Assembly (NCBI GenBank): GCA_964036155.1
Contig: OZ038423.1
Location: 52,591,249-52,655,248 of the forward strand
Source: Diploscapter coronatus
Taxonomy: Eukaryota > Nematoda > Chromadorea > Rhabditida > Rhabditidae
Length of the DNA stretch: 64,000 bases
Direction of reading: 5' to 3'
This document shows positions 1-12,548 of the stretch, one piece after another. A program made the translations under genes and the position numbers. Below the pieces are notes generated by a model that saw only the letters and a list, made by a program, of their open reading frames with translations, did no database searches and was not told where the DNA came from. Within the stretch, counting starts at the first letter, position 1. Every line of letters begins with the position of its first letter.

Positions 1-1400
1 TGAAGTCGATGGGGTTCGATCAGCAGACAGTGAATCGAGGAAGAGAAAAATCGACGATATCGAAGGTAGTTATTTTCCACAAAATTTGTAATCGATGATA
101 TCATTTCCTTTCAAAGCCTCGAAGATTCTACTATGGCTGAAAATTATAGGAAAACTCTAAGTTATCCTAAAATATTTGCGTCGTTAGTTATTCTTTCTTC
201 GTTTTCTCCTGGATAATATCAGGAGAAGAATGCTTCTCGCCTACTAGACGTTTCGATGGCTACTAAAGTTTAAACATTTTCAACCTCTATAAATTGATTA
301 TGTTCTAACAATGCAGCTTACAAAGCGACTAGATAGTTTTATGTTCCGTAAATTATTCTGAAATCGAACTCGGAATTTGCATTCGTAAAGTTTTGAACTC
401 CTATCTCTATTCTTCTATCCGTAACTATTTTATACCTTACTAATTATCATAAATCTGATTTTTAGCCGATATTGAAGCGAAGCGTAGGAAGTATGAAGAA
501 TCGCTGGAAGAAATACGCAATGCCTATGAGAGACGATTCATCAATGTGCAGGAGAGTCTGCCTGATGGAGCCTATTTCCAGGTTCCGAGTTTTATATTTT
601 CTTTTCCAAAAAGAAATTGTCAGGTTTCCTTCAATAAGTCTATTTTCCCCGGCGCTGAACTTCACTACGATTTGGATGATGAACGGTTCATCGCAGAACC
701 GCATCGACTGTAAGAAGTGATCAAAAAGCATGGAATTATAATTGGCATTTAGGAATGAGCATCGTTCTGACACTTCGGATGACGAGGACAGCTGCAGCAG
801 TGGAGGGCTCGAAATCAGAAGTGAACCTAGTGAAGCCGCACACGAGGTCTGTTCTTTATTGCATTAACTTACCAAAATTAGACGTCAATAAGCTTTCTTG
901 ATAGTTGCCAAAGTCATTTTTAGTTTTTGCAGTAGTTATTTCCCTTCATAAAATCTTACAATTGAAGTATGAAAGAATTATGGTTCCGATTAGTGAGATT
1001 TTAATTTAAAATTTGGGAAAATTAAAAATCAAATCCTAATTTACAAAAGTCCATTCATTGCGACCAATTTTTCTTCGAAACATTAGAATTTCTAGTTTCC
1101 CTGGTTCCTACCCCCAGGGAGATTCAGATTTATTCTAGACTGTTTTTGTTCAAAGTTTCATTTATGCGCACTGCTGAAATTCAATAATCTCTTCCCTTCC
1201 GCATAGAATAAACATTGTCGTTTCCTTCCTATCATGCTAAAATATCTAATATTCATAGATTAGCTAATAATCTTTAGTGGCAACCATTTTGCCCTGAAAC
1301 GGACGACGAGTCCTCTCGCCAGGCCAAATCCTGCATCTGCGATATCGACCTCGAGGAACGAGTTTCCCCCGAGCAAATCATGTCACAAATCAAGATGTAA
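1..1400 (+). CDS. 3' part of an unrecognised acidic protein
   Basis: Five exons read in one frame: 1-65, 466-581, 624-709, 753-846 and 1278-1400, ending in TAA. Every junction is GT-AG and the phases agree. The gene is cut by the left edge, so its start is missing. The visible part opens with a lysine/arginine-rich stretch (SRKRKIDDIE) followed by a helical, glutamate-rich segment that could form a short coiled coil. It then becomes acidic and serine-rich (SDTSDDEDSCSSGG) and ends in a tail with three cysteines (SCICDIDLEER). The basic then acidic composition suggests a nuclear or chromatin-associated protein, but that is inference. I do not recognise the family. Confidence 0.65.
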
Positions 1401-2479
1401 TGATCTCTCTCTCTCTTTCTACTTTTGCCATTCAATTTTATACTGACATCCTCTACCCTGAATCTTTTATAGTTCAATGCTATATACAATTTTCTAGGCA
1501 TTTTTGTTGTCTGCTAATTTTTATCATCGAATTTCATGGAAATAAATTGTTGTTTTGTCCGACATCTCTTTTGAATTACTTGAATAATAACTAACAGAAG
1601 ACACAGTTTACTCCGAAATAATGAAAATATTAATTGACAAACTCAATCTTAAGGAAAAATTACCCTAATTTATCCTATATACCCGTACTGCGTTTACAAG
1701 TAAATGTGAGTTAAAGTTGAAATTTGTCATAGAATAATGTGAAGCTCTTCAAGTTGGTTAACTTTTGTTCCCAGAACTTATTTTGAAATATCCACAAACA
1801 CACACACAGGAAGATATGATTTTTTTCCTGACTGGAGGTTTTGAAACACCCAAAATTAGCATAGCCCCGCTCAGTTGTACTTTTCTGAAAAACAAACTGC
1901 ACTATGAGAATCAGCATGAAAAACTGAACAACATCTGTGAAAATCAGCCCAATCGGAGGACCTGTTTATACCCACTTTGGTTCTTACTGACATTCACTCT
2001 TAATATTTTAAAAGTATATTCTGTGCTAAACCAAATATCGAAACAAAAAACTGAAATTTCAATAACTCGGTTGTTATCAGGGGTTATGTATCATCAATGC
2101 GAATGAACGTTATGAACAGTCTCCTATCTTCCAAATAACTCATTTTGAAATTCACCAGGCTTTCAGCAGCAATAGAAATTATATCATAACGTTAGTAATC
2201 ATGGAAAATACTTGATGATACAGGCGTGCATTTTCGTCGTTTATAACTGACAAATAAATACACGGATAGCTTTATTCCAGCATCCATCTTCAAGTTTTAA
2301 GAATCGATTTTTAGTCTAATGAAATTGCGAAGCATCGATTTAGTAGTTTTATTCTCCTTCTCCGTTCTTCAATAATCAATTTCAAACTTATTAATTGCAG
2401 ACTTTCTCATTCAATCAATACTCTTACTATTTCCATCTTGAAATAATACTATGCTGATTGTTTAGGCCTCTTAACAAAG
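1401..2479. other. Intergenic, AT-rich
   Basis: No convincing coding exon. An open frame at 1765-2106 lacks splice partners and looks like chance. Positions about 1960-2020 resemble 3968-4032 downstream, a short dispersed repeat. TTTAG at 2463-2467 (followed by the Kelch ATG at 2480) could be a trans-splice acceptor. Confidence 0.5.
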
Positions 2480-3745
2480 ATGTTAGCCAAGCTACCAGTC
2501 GAAATTATATTGTTGATCTGCCAATATCCCGAATTCAAAGACCTGGGACAATTGGCTTGGACTAACAGTCGAATGATGCGAATAATTAAGAAACATTTGC
2601 CAAAAGCGCTTGAGAGGAAAATTTTACTCTATCGTAAGGAAACTTTCTCGTATAAGCGAAAGTTAATTTTAATATTTAGTGCATTATGAAATCAGGAAAA
2701 TTTCCGGAGGAAGAATTTATCTGTTTGATTCGCATACTAGTTCCGTTGATTACATGGCTAAATTTACTAATGATTTATTTCCATCTGAAGTAGCAACAAC
2801 AAAAGATAAAGTAGGTTATTTTACTTGCCATTACCAATTTTGTAAATTTTAGATTTTTGGAATTAATTCAATGAAGAAGTTATTTGAAATATATGACTTG
2901 AATACTCGACAAATCACTAGAGGTCTGCTCAACAAATTCACGAATGATCAACTCAGAGAATTTTACAGGTCCGGATCCTCCTGAATGGCGTCCTGATGCA
3001 TCTGTGGCTTATTTCAAAAACAAATTGTATTATTTGAGTGGACAGGATTCTATATTTAGCGGTTATTCGAATCGTGTTGATGTAAGAAGATAGAATGAAA
3101 GTCCATGAAATAATTTATTCAGGTTTTAATAGATGGAAAATGGCAAACAGGGCCTGCTTTTCCTCGTTCAATTAGTGGTGCTCAAACAACAACATGCGAT
3201 GAAATTTTATACGGTCACATTATAGCATATTCATTATTGTAATTATGGATATTCAGTTATTGATGGTAGTGTAAGAAAGATATATCGATTATCAGACGAT
3301 GAACGGGAATGGATTGAAATTGGAGAGATTCCAGAAAGACGACGTTATTTCGGAGTCGCATCTCTGAATGGAAAAATTTACATAATTGGAGGAGCAGGAT
3401 ATGAGTCGTTAATTTTGTATGATAAATAATTCATCATTATATGTTTAGTTATGGTGGAGTATTCAAATCCTGTCTGTGTTTCGATCCCTCAGCTCCAGTT
3501 AACAGTCGAATTTCTCGAATGGCTGATATGAATTATACTAGATGTCATCATTCGCTCATTGTCGCTAACGGCAAATTTCATACAATCGGAGGGTGAGCTG
3601 AGATTTTGTATATCTTTTACAAAATATTTGTTAATTTAGATTTCAAAGCCTTTTCCATACAAATTTTTTAAACTCAATCGAGGAATACGATCCAGAAACG
3701 AATAAATGGTGTGAAATCGGAAAAACTAACATAAATAAAACTTGA
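2480..3745 (+). CDS. Kelch-repeat protein with F-box-like N-terminus
   Basis: Eight exons (2480-2633, 2680-2810, 2853-2922, 2969-3081, 3123-3213, 3257-3404, 3449-3592, 3640-3745) give a closed frame of 318 residues. Introns are only about 40-50 bp. The first 50 residues (LPVEIILLICQYPEF) resemble an F-box helix bundle. The rest contains Kelch blades: VASLNGKIYIIGG, SLIVANGKFHTIGG and a final EEYDPETNKWCEIG. Kelch proteins with an F-box usually act as substrate adaptors of SCF ubiquitin ligases; here this is inference from the fold. The protein is short for a full six-blade propeller, and about four blades can be counted, some degenerate. The start follows an upstream TTTAG by 12 nt. The intron at 3214-3256 was chosen because the unspliced frame stops. 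Confidence 0.75.
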
Positions 3746-5184
3746 TTATAATAATCTCAGGTTTCATATGGAAATTTTATTCAATAAAGTATAAAATAAT
3801 AATTTAGTTTCAATGAACACATAACTTTCGAAGACATCCAAGAGTTATGAGGGCTAATTGTAATTGAAATAAATATTATTCAAGATTTTTTTTTTCAAAA
3901 TTCCAACTTCTCAAATTATTAGTGACGTATCAAATCCGAGTTTTCTCTCACCTCTCGCTATATTGATGACCCTGTTCTGACCGACTTTGGTCTTTCCTGA
4001 CATTGGCTCTTAAAGTATTTTAAGAAAAGTTGGCTATTTCATTCTGATTAATTTCTTTTCGTAGGTCCTAAATTTTAGACTGCACAGCAAGTTCAAACTA
4101 AAACAACCTGTTAGTAGCTGTGACTAAGGGCCGCAAACTCCGCCTTATTTCATTTTTCGCTTTCCTTCAAAAGTGATCATCTGAAATCTCAAAATTGGAA
4201 AGCAAGTATCCTTTAAAATGGAGAATCATGAAAAGTCATTAGCAGATTCGATTAACCACTCATAGAAATGGACTTTGGTCAACAAACTATATCAGAAAGT
4301 GCGTGTACACTCAAGACAATTCCCGGTGTGGAAACAAGAATTTTGTTCGTTTAGCTGATCGTTGTGGGTCAATTCATTCGGTCAAAAATGATTTTTATTT
4401 TATATTTTCTTCACTAATATTTTTAGTTACATCGAATTTGATAATTTGAAGTATTAAGTTTTTTGAAAATCATGAATTTTGCAAAACCATTTGCGGCCAT
4501 TACGTATCTGCACCCTCAACACTACATTCTTTTACTCTGACCGTTAGCGAATAAGTGCCGTACTCGTACAAATGAATTCAAATTTGATAAAAAATATTGA
4601 GTATTGAACTTCTCTTCGGACCCAGCTAAAATCATGAATTATTTTAATCATTGATTATCGACTTCATTTTTTAATTTTTGCTAAAATTAATATTTTTACC
4701 TTCAAGATATTTTATTTCAGGTCCCCCGTTATCTTGCAGTGAATCGAATTTAATTTTCTAGACTGGTTAAGTTGGATGGATGCAGTTGTACTGATTTTTT
4801 TCGTTGTTATTTTGCTAAACCTATGTTTTTCGGGAAAGAAAATCGGTCTCACCTAATCGAATGATAGATGAAAAATGGAGAGAAGTGCGCGGAAACAGTG
4901 AAATGGAGATAGGAGAAGAGAGGAAGAAGGTGAATTGGGGAGAGGGGAGAAGAAGAGATGGGAGTAATGGCTCGACGGTTTGGTCTTGAACGGGTTTGAG
5001 ATCGGAAGGGGAGGAAAGGGGTGCAACGCGCAAATTTGATGCCTGAAATTAGGAGAAAAGTCAGGGAAAGAGGTTGCAGGTAATTCGGAAAAGAGGGGGA
5101 GAAGAAAAAGGAATGTAATTTGGGAAAAAGGAGAGATGAAATCAGGCAGAGTGACATTGACTTTGTGAGAGAAACGGTCTCGAG
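3746..5184. other. Intergenic with purine-rich tract
   Basis: No gene seen. Positions 3968-4032 repeat the segment at about 1960-2020. From about 4880 to 5160 the + strand is strongly GA-rich (runs such as GAAGAGAGGAAGAAGG), directly upstream of the collagen promoter. Open frames on the opposite strand here are Ser/Pro/Phe-rich shadows of that tract. Confidence 0.5.
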
Positions 5185-5191
5185 TATAAAA
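5185..5191 (+). promoter_or_regulatory. TATA box of the upstream collagen gene
   Basis: TATAAAA lies 37 bp before the collagen ATG, within GAGTATAAAAGGG, a canonical core promoter. It implies initiation near 5215 and a leader of about 10-15 nt. Confidence 0.7.
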
Positions 5192-5227
5192 GGGTTGGAG
5201 GAAAGGCCACTCCTCAAAGCCGTCGAC

Positions 5228-8200
5228 ATGTCCGCTCGGGTGCTCGTCGCTGGCGCCACTGGACTCGCTGGAGTCGCCATTTGTAAGTCACTAAGCCACA
5301 CATTACTCTAATCTGAAATAAAGCTGCAAAATTTTAAATATCCCTTTTAAACTAAAATTTTATTTCTCAAATTAAAGTTTGAAATTATCAGAGTACTGAT
5401 AGGTTTACAAATTAGAAATGATATTTTAGAATGGCAAATTTTAACATCACAAAATAGCATTTCAAGTTCATATTCGGTGATTTTATAGAGTACAAGCGAT
5501 ATTAGTACAAGGTTCGATCAAATGTACGATTCCGAAATGAGTTCAACTAAATGATTTCTTATATTAGTAATAAGTAGGCTAGTATTCTACGTAAGAGCAT
5601 TAAGAAACATTTGTCAAGAGTGTTTAGTTTATTTTATCAGCTATAAACTTGCCACGCTCTATCTTTTGAATTCTGAAACAATGCCAATACATTTTCTAAG
5701 ATATAGTTTCTTTTGAAAAAGTTGGACAGCAACTAAGATAAAATAAATTCCTATTGAAAAAGGACCTTTCAGTGGTGTGCATTGGATGTGTTGTGTATCT
5801 ATTCAATGACGTGAACAACACGTTCGACCACGTGATGGACGAGATGAAGGAGTTCAAGCACTACTCCAACAATGCTTGGGGCCAGATGACCGACATCACC
5901 GTGTTCGGCAAGAACTCCATCTTCGGCAGAGTCAAGAGAGGAGGAGGCGGCTGTGCTTGCGGAGGTCATGCCGCTGCTTGCCCACCTGGGTTAGTTTTTC
6001 AATATATTGAAAAGCTGATCTTCATCTAAAATACAATTCAAAAGTTATCGTAAAGTCATTTCGAAACTTCGGCATTCTTAAATATGGGGCTTATGCGCTC
6101 ATTCTGACTTTATGCAATAATAGAGAAGCCAAATGCATCTTGTTCAAATTAAGCAATATGAAAACTTGAAGACAGTACAAATGAATATCAAAAGCATATT
6201 ATCTTCTCTAAATAACTTATATTATTTCAGACCACCTGGACCACCCGTAAGCTATTTAAATCGTGTTCAAAACTTTCAAAAATTAACTCGATTAATTTAG
6301 GGACAACCTGGTATTTTATTCTTCTATTTATTCTACTTTTTTTAGCATTTTCTCCGTGAAATCTAAGACATTTATGATTTAATTAAGGTGCTCCTGGACA
6401 GCAAGGACTTCCCGGTAACAAACTCAACAAATGACCTAATTTATGTGTTGTTTCAGGTCAATCTGGTAACAGGGGTCAAAACGGAAACGCCGCTGCTGAC
6501 AACGGAGGAAATGGCGGAGGCTGCAAGCACTGTCCAGCAGGGCAAGTTTTATATTTATTTTCTCGTTGTCTTAAATATTTTACTTTTGTTCCATCAAAAT
6601 AATCTCCGATCGTAATATTTTTTTCTGAAAATTCTCAATTTAAAGGAATAGGCGTATTGGATCATTTTTCTAGATTAGGACACTGAATCATAATCATTAA
6701 ATATGTACTAAATGTCTAAATTTCAGACCTCCAGGACCCGTAAGTTTCGCATCCCAAATACATTTAAATTTGAGACACGAATTTGCATTTTTAGCCTGGA
6801 CCACCTGGTACGACTATTTTCTGCTTCATATTCGCGAAATTACTGAACATCATTCTTATAATGTGGTCCCCTAAATGGACACATTATTCGGGCGATATTC
6901 CGTAATTTCATGAATCAAATTCAGGATTGGACGGACCTCAAGTAAGACCATACAGTTTCAAGAAAGAAACTAATGTATTCATTTTCAGGGCCCATCAGGT
7001 AATTTCTGCGACATTATACCGTCTTACAGAAAACTGATCATCATATTAAAAAAAACGAAAAAAAGACTGAAAATAACTCAAATGTTCGGTCAAAAAATTT
7101 TAATCGAATTATCAATTTCTTGCTCTTCTAATCCAAAAATATTTCATTATTACAAACTCTTAGTTGTCTATTTTTAGGACCAAATGGAGCCCCAGCTTTC
7201 TCCGACGCTGTCGGACAACCAGTAAGATTTTTTTATTTTAAACTAAAATATTCTTTTATTAACTTGTGAATTTTTCAGGGACCCGCAGGTTTTTCTGCTC
7301 TCAATTATCAGCACTAATCCGTGAATTATCTTAAGGTCCACAAGGTGACGCTGGCCAGCCCGGGTGAGTATAATTTATTAAATCCTAAAGGGTTTTAGAG
7401 CAAACTCGAAAAAAAACTTTAAATTTTAAATTATGCGGCTCTAAAAGGCTTTATTTGTCTGATTATTCTTTCAAAATCTAATGATTTTTTATTGCAGACA
7501 TCCTGGAGGCCCCGTAAGCGGCTTTATATATTTTTTTTAATTGATGAAATCTGTTAATTCTAATTTAGGGAGCCCCTGGGTCAGTTTCGTCTTCATTTTC
7601 TATCTGATGGGTAAAATAATTCCTTAAATTCGTGAATTTAGACAACCTGGAGCCCCAGGCACCCGTTCTAGTGTCGTCCCTGGACCACCGTAAGATTTTT
7701 ATTCTCATTTTTCTTTGACAAAATCATGAATTTCTCCATTTTCAGCGGACCCCCTGGACCTCGTAAGACATAAAAATTTAACTGTTTTATAATTAATCAA
7801 TTGCAATTTTCAGCTGGACCCGGTGGAGCCCCTGTTCGTTTCAGTTTCTATTTAATATTATTAGCTCACATCACATGTGATCATACTAATTAGAAAAAAA
7901 ACAAATTTAAGCAAATTTTAACAGTGAAGATCAATCTTTTATACCATTTTTGCTAGTAAAAATCAACCTAAAACTGATTTGACGGCGAAGATCGAGCTTT
8001 GATCAATCTTTATTAGCGAAGACCAACTTTATATTGACATTTCTATAACGATGACATCTAAGACAGCCAATTCTTATGACATGATCCTTAAGAAATATTC
8101 TATTTCAATCCTGAATTGTAGGGCCAGCCTGGACAGAGCTCATATGCATCTGCTATGGGACCACCTGGACCTGTAAGCAAATTTTAATATCCCATTTTAG

Positions 8201-8906
8201 TTTTACACTAATGCAATCACTTTCAGCCCGGACCACCTGGTAATCGATTCATCAAATTACAGTTGATTCTCTTTTCTTGCTTATTTTTATCGTCTCCCAA
8301 AGTTTGGGGATGATAATAATGTCAGCAAGAGAATTATTTTGTACTCTGATGAATGAACAACTTCAGGAGCACCTGGACAGTGAGTTTTTTCGTAAATTTA
8401 ACCTGAAATAAGCATGATTTTCCAGACCCGGTGGTGATGGCCAACCGTGAGTTTAATGATTTCCTTAGTTATTTTAGATCATAATAAAAGAATTTCAGCG
8501 GACAGCCTGGAGCACGTAAGTCTCTTTCTGCGATAGGATTCGCGAATTCACCGTCAAGACACACCACGAATGATTGTAATCGTTGAATTTCCAGCTGGCC
8601 AGCCAGGACACGACGCGAACTACTGCCCATGCCCAGGCAGAGGAGGTGGCGGCGGTGGAAATTACGCTTCTGCCGGCGTTGCTGCTGCTGCTGCTAACGG
8701 TGGCTATGCCAGACACCGCTTCGGAGTGAGCCGATCCAAGGCCGTCAGAGTCGCTGCTCGCAGACGTGTCGCTGCCAGAGCCAGATCCATGAGAAGAAGA
8801 GTAATAGCTCATTAGCTGTAATTTATTCTAACTCGAAAAATTGTAGGTCGTCGCCTCTGCTGCCCGCAGACGCGTCAAGGCCGCCGCCAAGAAGGTTGCC
8901 GCCTAA
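5228..8906 (+). CDS. Cuticle collagen built from micro-exons
   Basis: Twenty-five exons close exactly into 345 residues. Exons: 5228-5282, 5773-5989, 6231-6246, 6301-6310, 6388-6414, 6457-6541, 6727-6739, 6795-6807, 6925-6941, 6989-6998, 7178-7221, 7279-7288, 7336-7363, 7498-7513, 7569-7579, 7642-7689, 7746-7762, 7814-7833, 8122-8172, 8227-8239, 8367-8379, 8426-8446, 8499-8515, 8595-8800, 8847-8906. Residues 1-32 form a membrane/signal segment. A nematode collagen N-domain follows, then a furin-type site RVKR, cysteines (CACGGHAAAC), interrupted Gly-X-Y blocks, CKHC and CPCP cysteine clusters, and a last 50 residues rich in Ala, Arg and Lys. Cuticle collagens trimerise and are crosslinked in the extracellular cuticle. 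Intron 6542-6726 begins with GC. The basic tail and the many micro-exons are unusual for the family. Confidence 0.9.
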
Positions 8907-9698
8907 GCAGATCATCGAGGAGGAGCGACGATTTCTTTAGACATCTCTTGAAATCACAACTTAATGTCGCCCCAGTTGAATCTGAAAATAAATCATTTGT
9001 TCAAAATCGAAGAATTGGCATATAATTAGGCGTCTTATCAAAATAGTGCCGAGATCTTTATATTAGAAATAGAAAAATAGACTGCGTTAAACCTGATATT
9101 ATCGATACCATGCAAAATTAGCTTTCTTCACCATTTCTGTGTCTAATCAGTTATGCAGCAATCCGAGTGGTTTATGATTGGAGAACAAGTAGGCGGAAAA
9201 ACAACGGAAATCTACTCATTCACTATGAATAACCATCAAAAATTTCATTTTCTAAAGTAACTAAATGTTACAAGAATAAGAAACGTTAATTTTCTCGGAA
9301 AAGATCAATTTTTGTTCGTCATACCTTCTCTGCTGGTGGCTGGTAGGCAGCATTTTGTTGGCTGATTGGATGCAAATTTAGAGCGTGTTCTTGAAGCTGA
9401 CACGGGCTTAAAGGTCGACAATTTTTTTAAATGAAAAATCAACAAAATAGCGAGTCGCTTGAAAACGAACTCAAAATTGCAACAGACGAAAGAAATGAAT
9501 AAAACCAAGTCAACTTTAATAGCTATCGACTATCAAAAATATCACACACAGTACGTGTTAAGATTCAAGTGATTGCATAAATGGAATCCACCTTCACAAA
9601 AGGTCAAAAATCGATAAATGGCAATCTAGAAATGATGAGATTCTATCAAAAATTGTGCCTTTAAAGAAAATGAAATTGAAAAGTTTCCAAAAATTAGT
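8907..9698. other. Convergent intergenic region with collagen polyA signal
   Basis: AATAAA at 8987-8992 is the likely polyadenylation signal of the collagen gene, about 80 nt after its stop. The remaining sequence separates two convergent genes and shows no further coding exon. Confidence 0.55.
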
Positions 9699-12548
9699 TC
9701 ATAATTCATCGAAATCCGATTGATCGGAATCAGATTGGTAGCAATCAGATTGATCGGAAAATTCGATCGGTTTTTTCTCGGTCAAGCACTTCATGCTGCA
9801 GATGCGCAAGGTGTTTGAATGCGTTTGGTGATGTTCATAGTACAAAGCTATGTCTATCAGGGCCCATGTTCCACCGAATCTGTCCGTCATCTCAGCCCAA
9901 ATCATCCATTTTGGTTCAGGACCCACAATGCCACTTCTCTGGAAACAGTAATTATCGTAAAGTCTAAAATAGAAGTCCACTCTTCAAAATGCCAAAAATG
10001 ATCTATTACCCAACTCAGATCATCTCAGAAAGTGTTTTATGTTATTTTGAGTGTGTATAGCGCATTTAGTCATAGTTTGAAGCGATTACGATTATTGAGG
10101 AGTTATGGTGGTTTGAAAATTGAAATCCATGGACCTCTAGTTTAGACTTTACGATAAGTCGATTTGCAAAATCAACCATAAAACTACAAGATCAATCTTT
10201 TTCAGAGGTTCTTTTGGAAATTTTTTTAGACTGCTTGATTGCAAGCGCAATCTGATCTAATGACAAATATAAGAATCCCTTAAATGTTTAAAAACTCGCG
10301 TGAAAATACCTTCAGATGGAGTCTGTAGGCCTCCTTCGGAATGAGTGTCAGCAAATCCTTGACCAGAAAGCCCTCGCCAAATTTGATTTCGAGCATGCAT
10401 TCTTCATCGTGCTTGACTTCGTAAAAGTTCTGGAAGGAAAAAAATTGGCAATTGAATCGAATTTTTGAAGTGATAAGTTTCGGACAGACCTAGGGAGGAC
10501 GATCGTCGAAAACCTCTTGCGACCTACCCCCATAGTTTATTTTCGTCTGGAGAAAGTGCTCCCCAGGTCTGATCTCAGATGAATAACCGAATTTTATGAA
10601 TCCCCCTATTAAAAAATAATTCCCCACCTGAACGAGCTGGCAGAGTTGCTGTTTGGTTATGCGGGTTACAGAACAGAGGGTCAGCTCTTTAGTGTCCTTG
10701 AAGAATCCGAACAGATCCTCGTAGGTGTACGGGAGATTAATTCCGGAAAAGAAGACGTTGGGAGTCTGAAATAAGAAAATTTTATTTTTTATGACTAAAA
10801 AAATTCAGAAATATGAAGTTTTCTATACAAAATGAGGAAAAGGTAGAATAAATTGAGACTAACCCTTCTAAGCACCTCATGATAAGCGTCCACGAGAATC
10901 GATTTGGCGATATTGTAGATCTCGATTCCAGCGAGCCCTGAATTTAATGAATTTCGCTAGATTGGAGAAAGCTAAATAATAAAAGCGCATTTCCAAATAA
11001 TAATGTCAACAAAAACAGCAATTTTCAGCAAGCTCTAGGAGGACAAGAGGAAAAATTGTTTTGAAAGAAATCTCGAGAGATTTACCATTCGAGGTGATGC
11101 TGCTCGTCAAGAAGATGTCCAGATTGATCCTCGAGTCGGTGGAAACGCGGGGCTGAATGCGCAGGTCTGGGGGGTTGGCGTTGAAGAACGCATCCATTTT
11201 GCCCCACAGGTGATAATCGCTATTGTACATATCCTAAAATTCATGCATAAAATATGGTTTTCAAGATTTTTTTTTCTTAAAATGATCGAATATCGCACAA
11301 CTAGTCAATTTTGAGAATGAGGTGATTATCGATTTTTCAGAAATTTATTATTCTTGGAAGATGTGAATGAAAATAGGCCTATTTATTCTGCATTACTTTT
11401 CAATTAATCGCTTTTATCGAAAATCGGTTACACATGAATTTTCATCATGATGAAGTATTTTTGTATGAAAAAATACTGAAGATTATGCTTCAAGTTCTTA
11501 TCCAGACCATGAAAATTTAGTGAATAAAGGAACTGACCAGCTTGAGCTCGCGGACAATGCAGAACTTCGTGAGAATGTTGAAGAGCTTGCCACAACTGAT
11601 GACTGCATCATCCGGAGAGTCATCTTTGACGGCAAACTCGACTGAATTAAACAGTAAAATTTAAAGGAAAGTGATTTCATGGCTGTAACTGGCAAATGTC
11701 CACTATTTTTGACAAAATTTGTTGTTTTAAAGATGCCTTTTAGTTTGAACCATTCTTTTTCATAAAGTAGGAAAAAAGATTAGGGCAATAAAGGAAAGGT
11801 GGTTCTCCTAAAGGTAACCTCATTGTTGAAAATAATCATTATGAAAACTTACTTCCATACTCGAAGCGCTTCAGAGGATAGCTGTCATCGAGGAATAGCT
11901 GATAGTTTAGAAGACCAGACTCGATCTCTTGTCTGTCGCCATCGATGTAGCAGCATTTGCATTCGCCTTTCAAGTAGAATTCGAAATAGTAGGTGTTGCA
12001 TTGAGTAGCATCATTTGCCTGACAAAAATTCGCGTTCAGATAAAGCCACAGCATCTGCAAACGGATGAGCATAAACTTTGCAATTAAAAAAATTATTTAA
12101 ATGTTCCAAAATCGTAAATACACTTCTGTGTGTTAGGCACACGATGATTTTTATATTAACGAAAAAAATTGAAGAATTAGTGTGCAATTACAGCAATCCA
12201 CTATCAGAAAATTACATTTTTCATGTTTCGAATTCGAAAATGTGCAGATAAACGATAATTTATCCCTAAATATAGGAAAAAAATGTTCATAAACCCAAGC
12301 TTGTCACAATCCTAAATTAGAAATCGCAAAATTCTTACCAGCTTCCCACACTCCTCACAGACTCGGTCGTTGCCGAAGCCCAGACCCAAGTTGAGAACGC
12401 GATTCAGCAGACGACGGCCGAGAGCTTTGTCGGCCTTGGCGAAGTAGTAAAGTCGGCGAGTGCACTTGACAGTCTGGATGATATCGACTGTGGGCAAGTC
12501 CAACAGCACTTCTCTCATCAGTTCCAAGGGCAACACGTCCAGAATCAT
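9699..12548 (-). CDS. F-box-like protein, substrate unknown
   Basis: Eight exons on the minus strand (12339-12548, 11853-12054, 11538-11641, 11086-11233, 10864-10937, 10628-10765, 10310-10429, 9699-9938) form a closed frame of 411 residues, all with GT-AG introns. The N-terminus (LPLELMREVLLDLPTVDI) has the leucine/proline pattern of an F-box. It is followed by CEECGK, and a cysteine-rich patch (CKCCYIDG) lies near residue 100. The middle and C-terminal parts show no repeat I recognise. The tail is acidic with Ser-Asp repeats (SDQSDCYQSDSDQSDFDE). F-box proteins recruit substrates to SCF ubiquitin ligases; the domain call rests on the first 40 residues only. The gene is divergent from MSH4 across about 810 bp. 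Confidence 0.7.

Noticed and set aside
1765..2106. Plus-strand open frame of 113 codons
   Set aside because: No splice partners, no recognisable motif, AT-rich composition like the surroundings, and it overlaps the dispersed repeat at 1960-2020.
4849..5301. Minus-strand Ser/Pro-rich frame of 150 codons
   Set aside because: It arises from the GA-rich tract and overlaps the collagen promoter and first exon; no signal peptide or domain.
8495..8812. Minus-strand Ser-rich frame opposite the last large collagen exon
   Set aside because: It is the complement of the Ala/Gly/Arg-rich collagen coding sequence, whose frame closes exactly.
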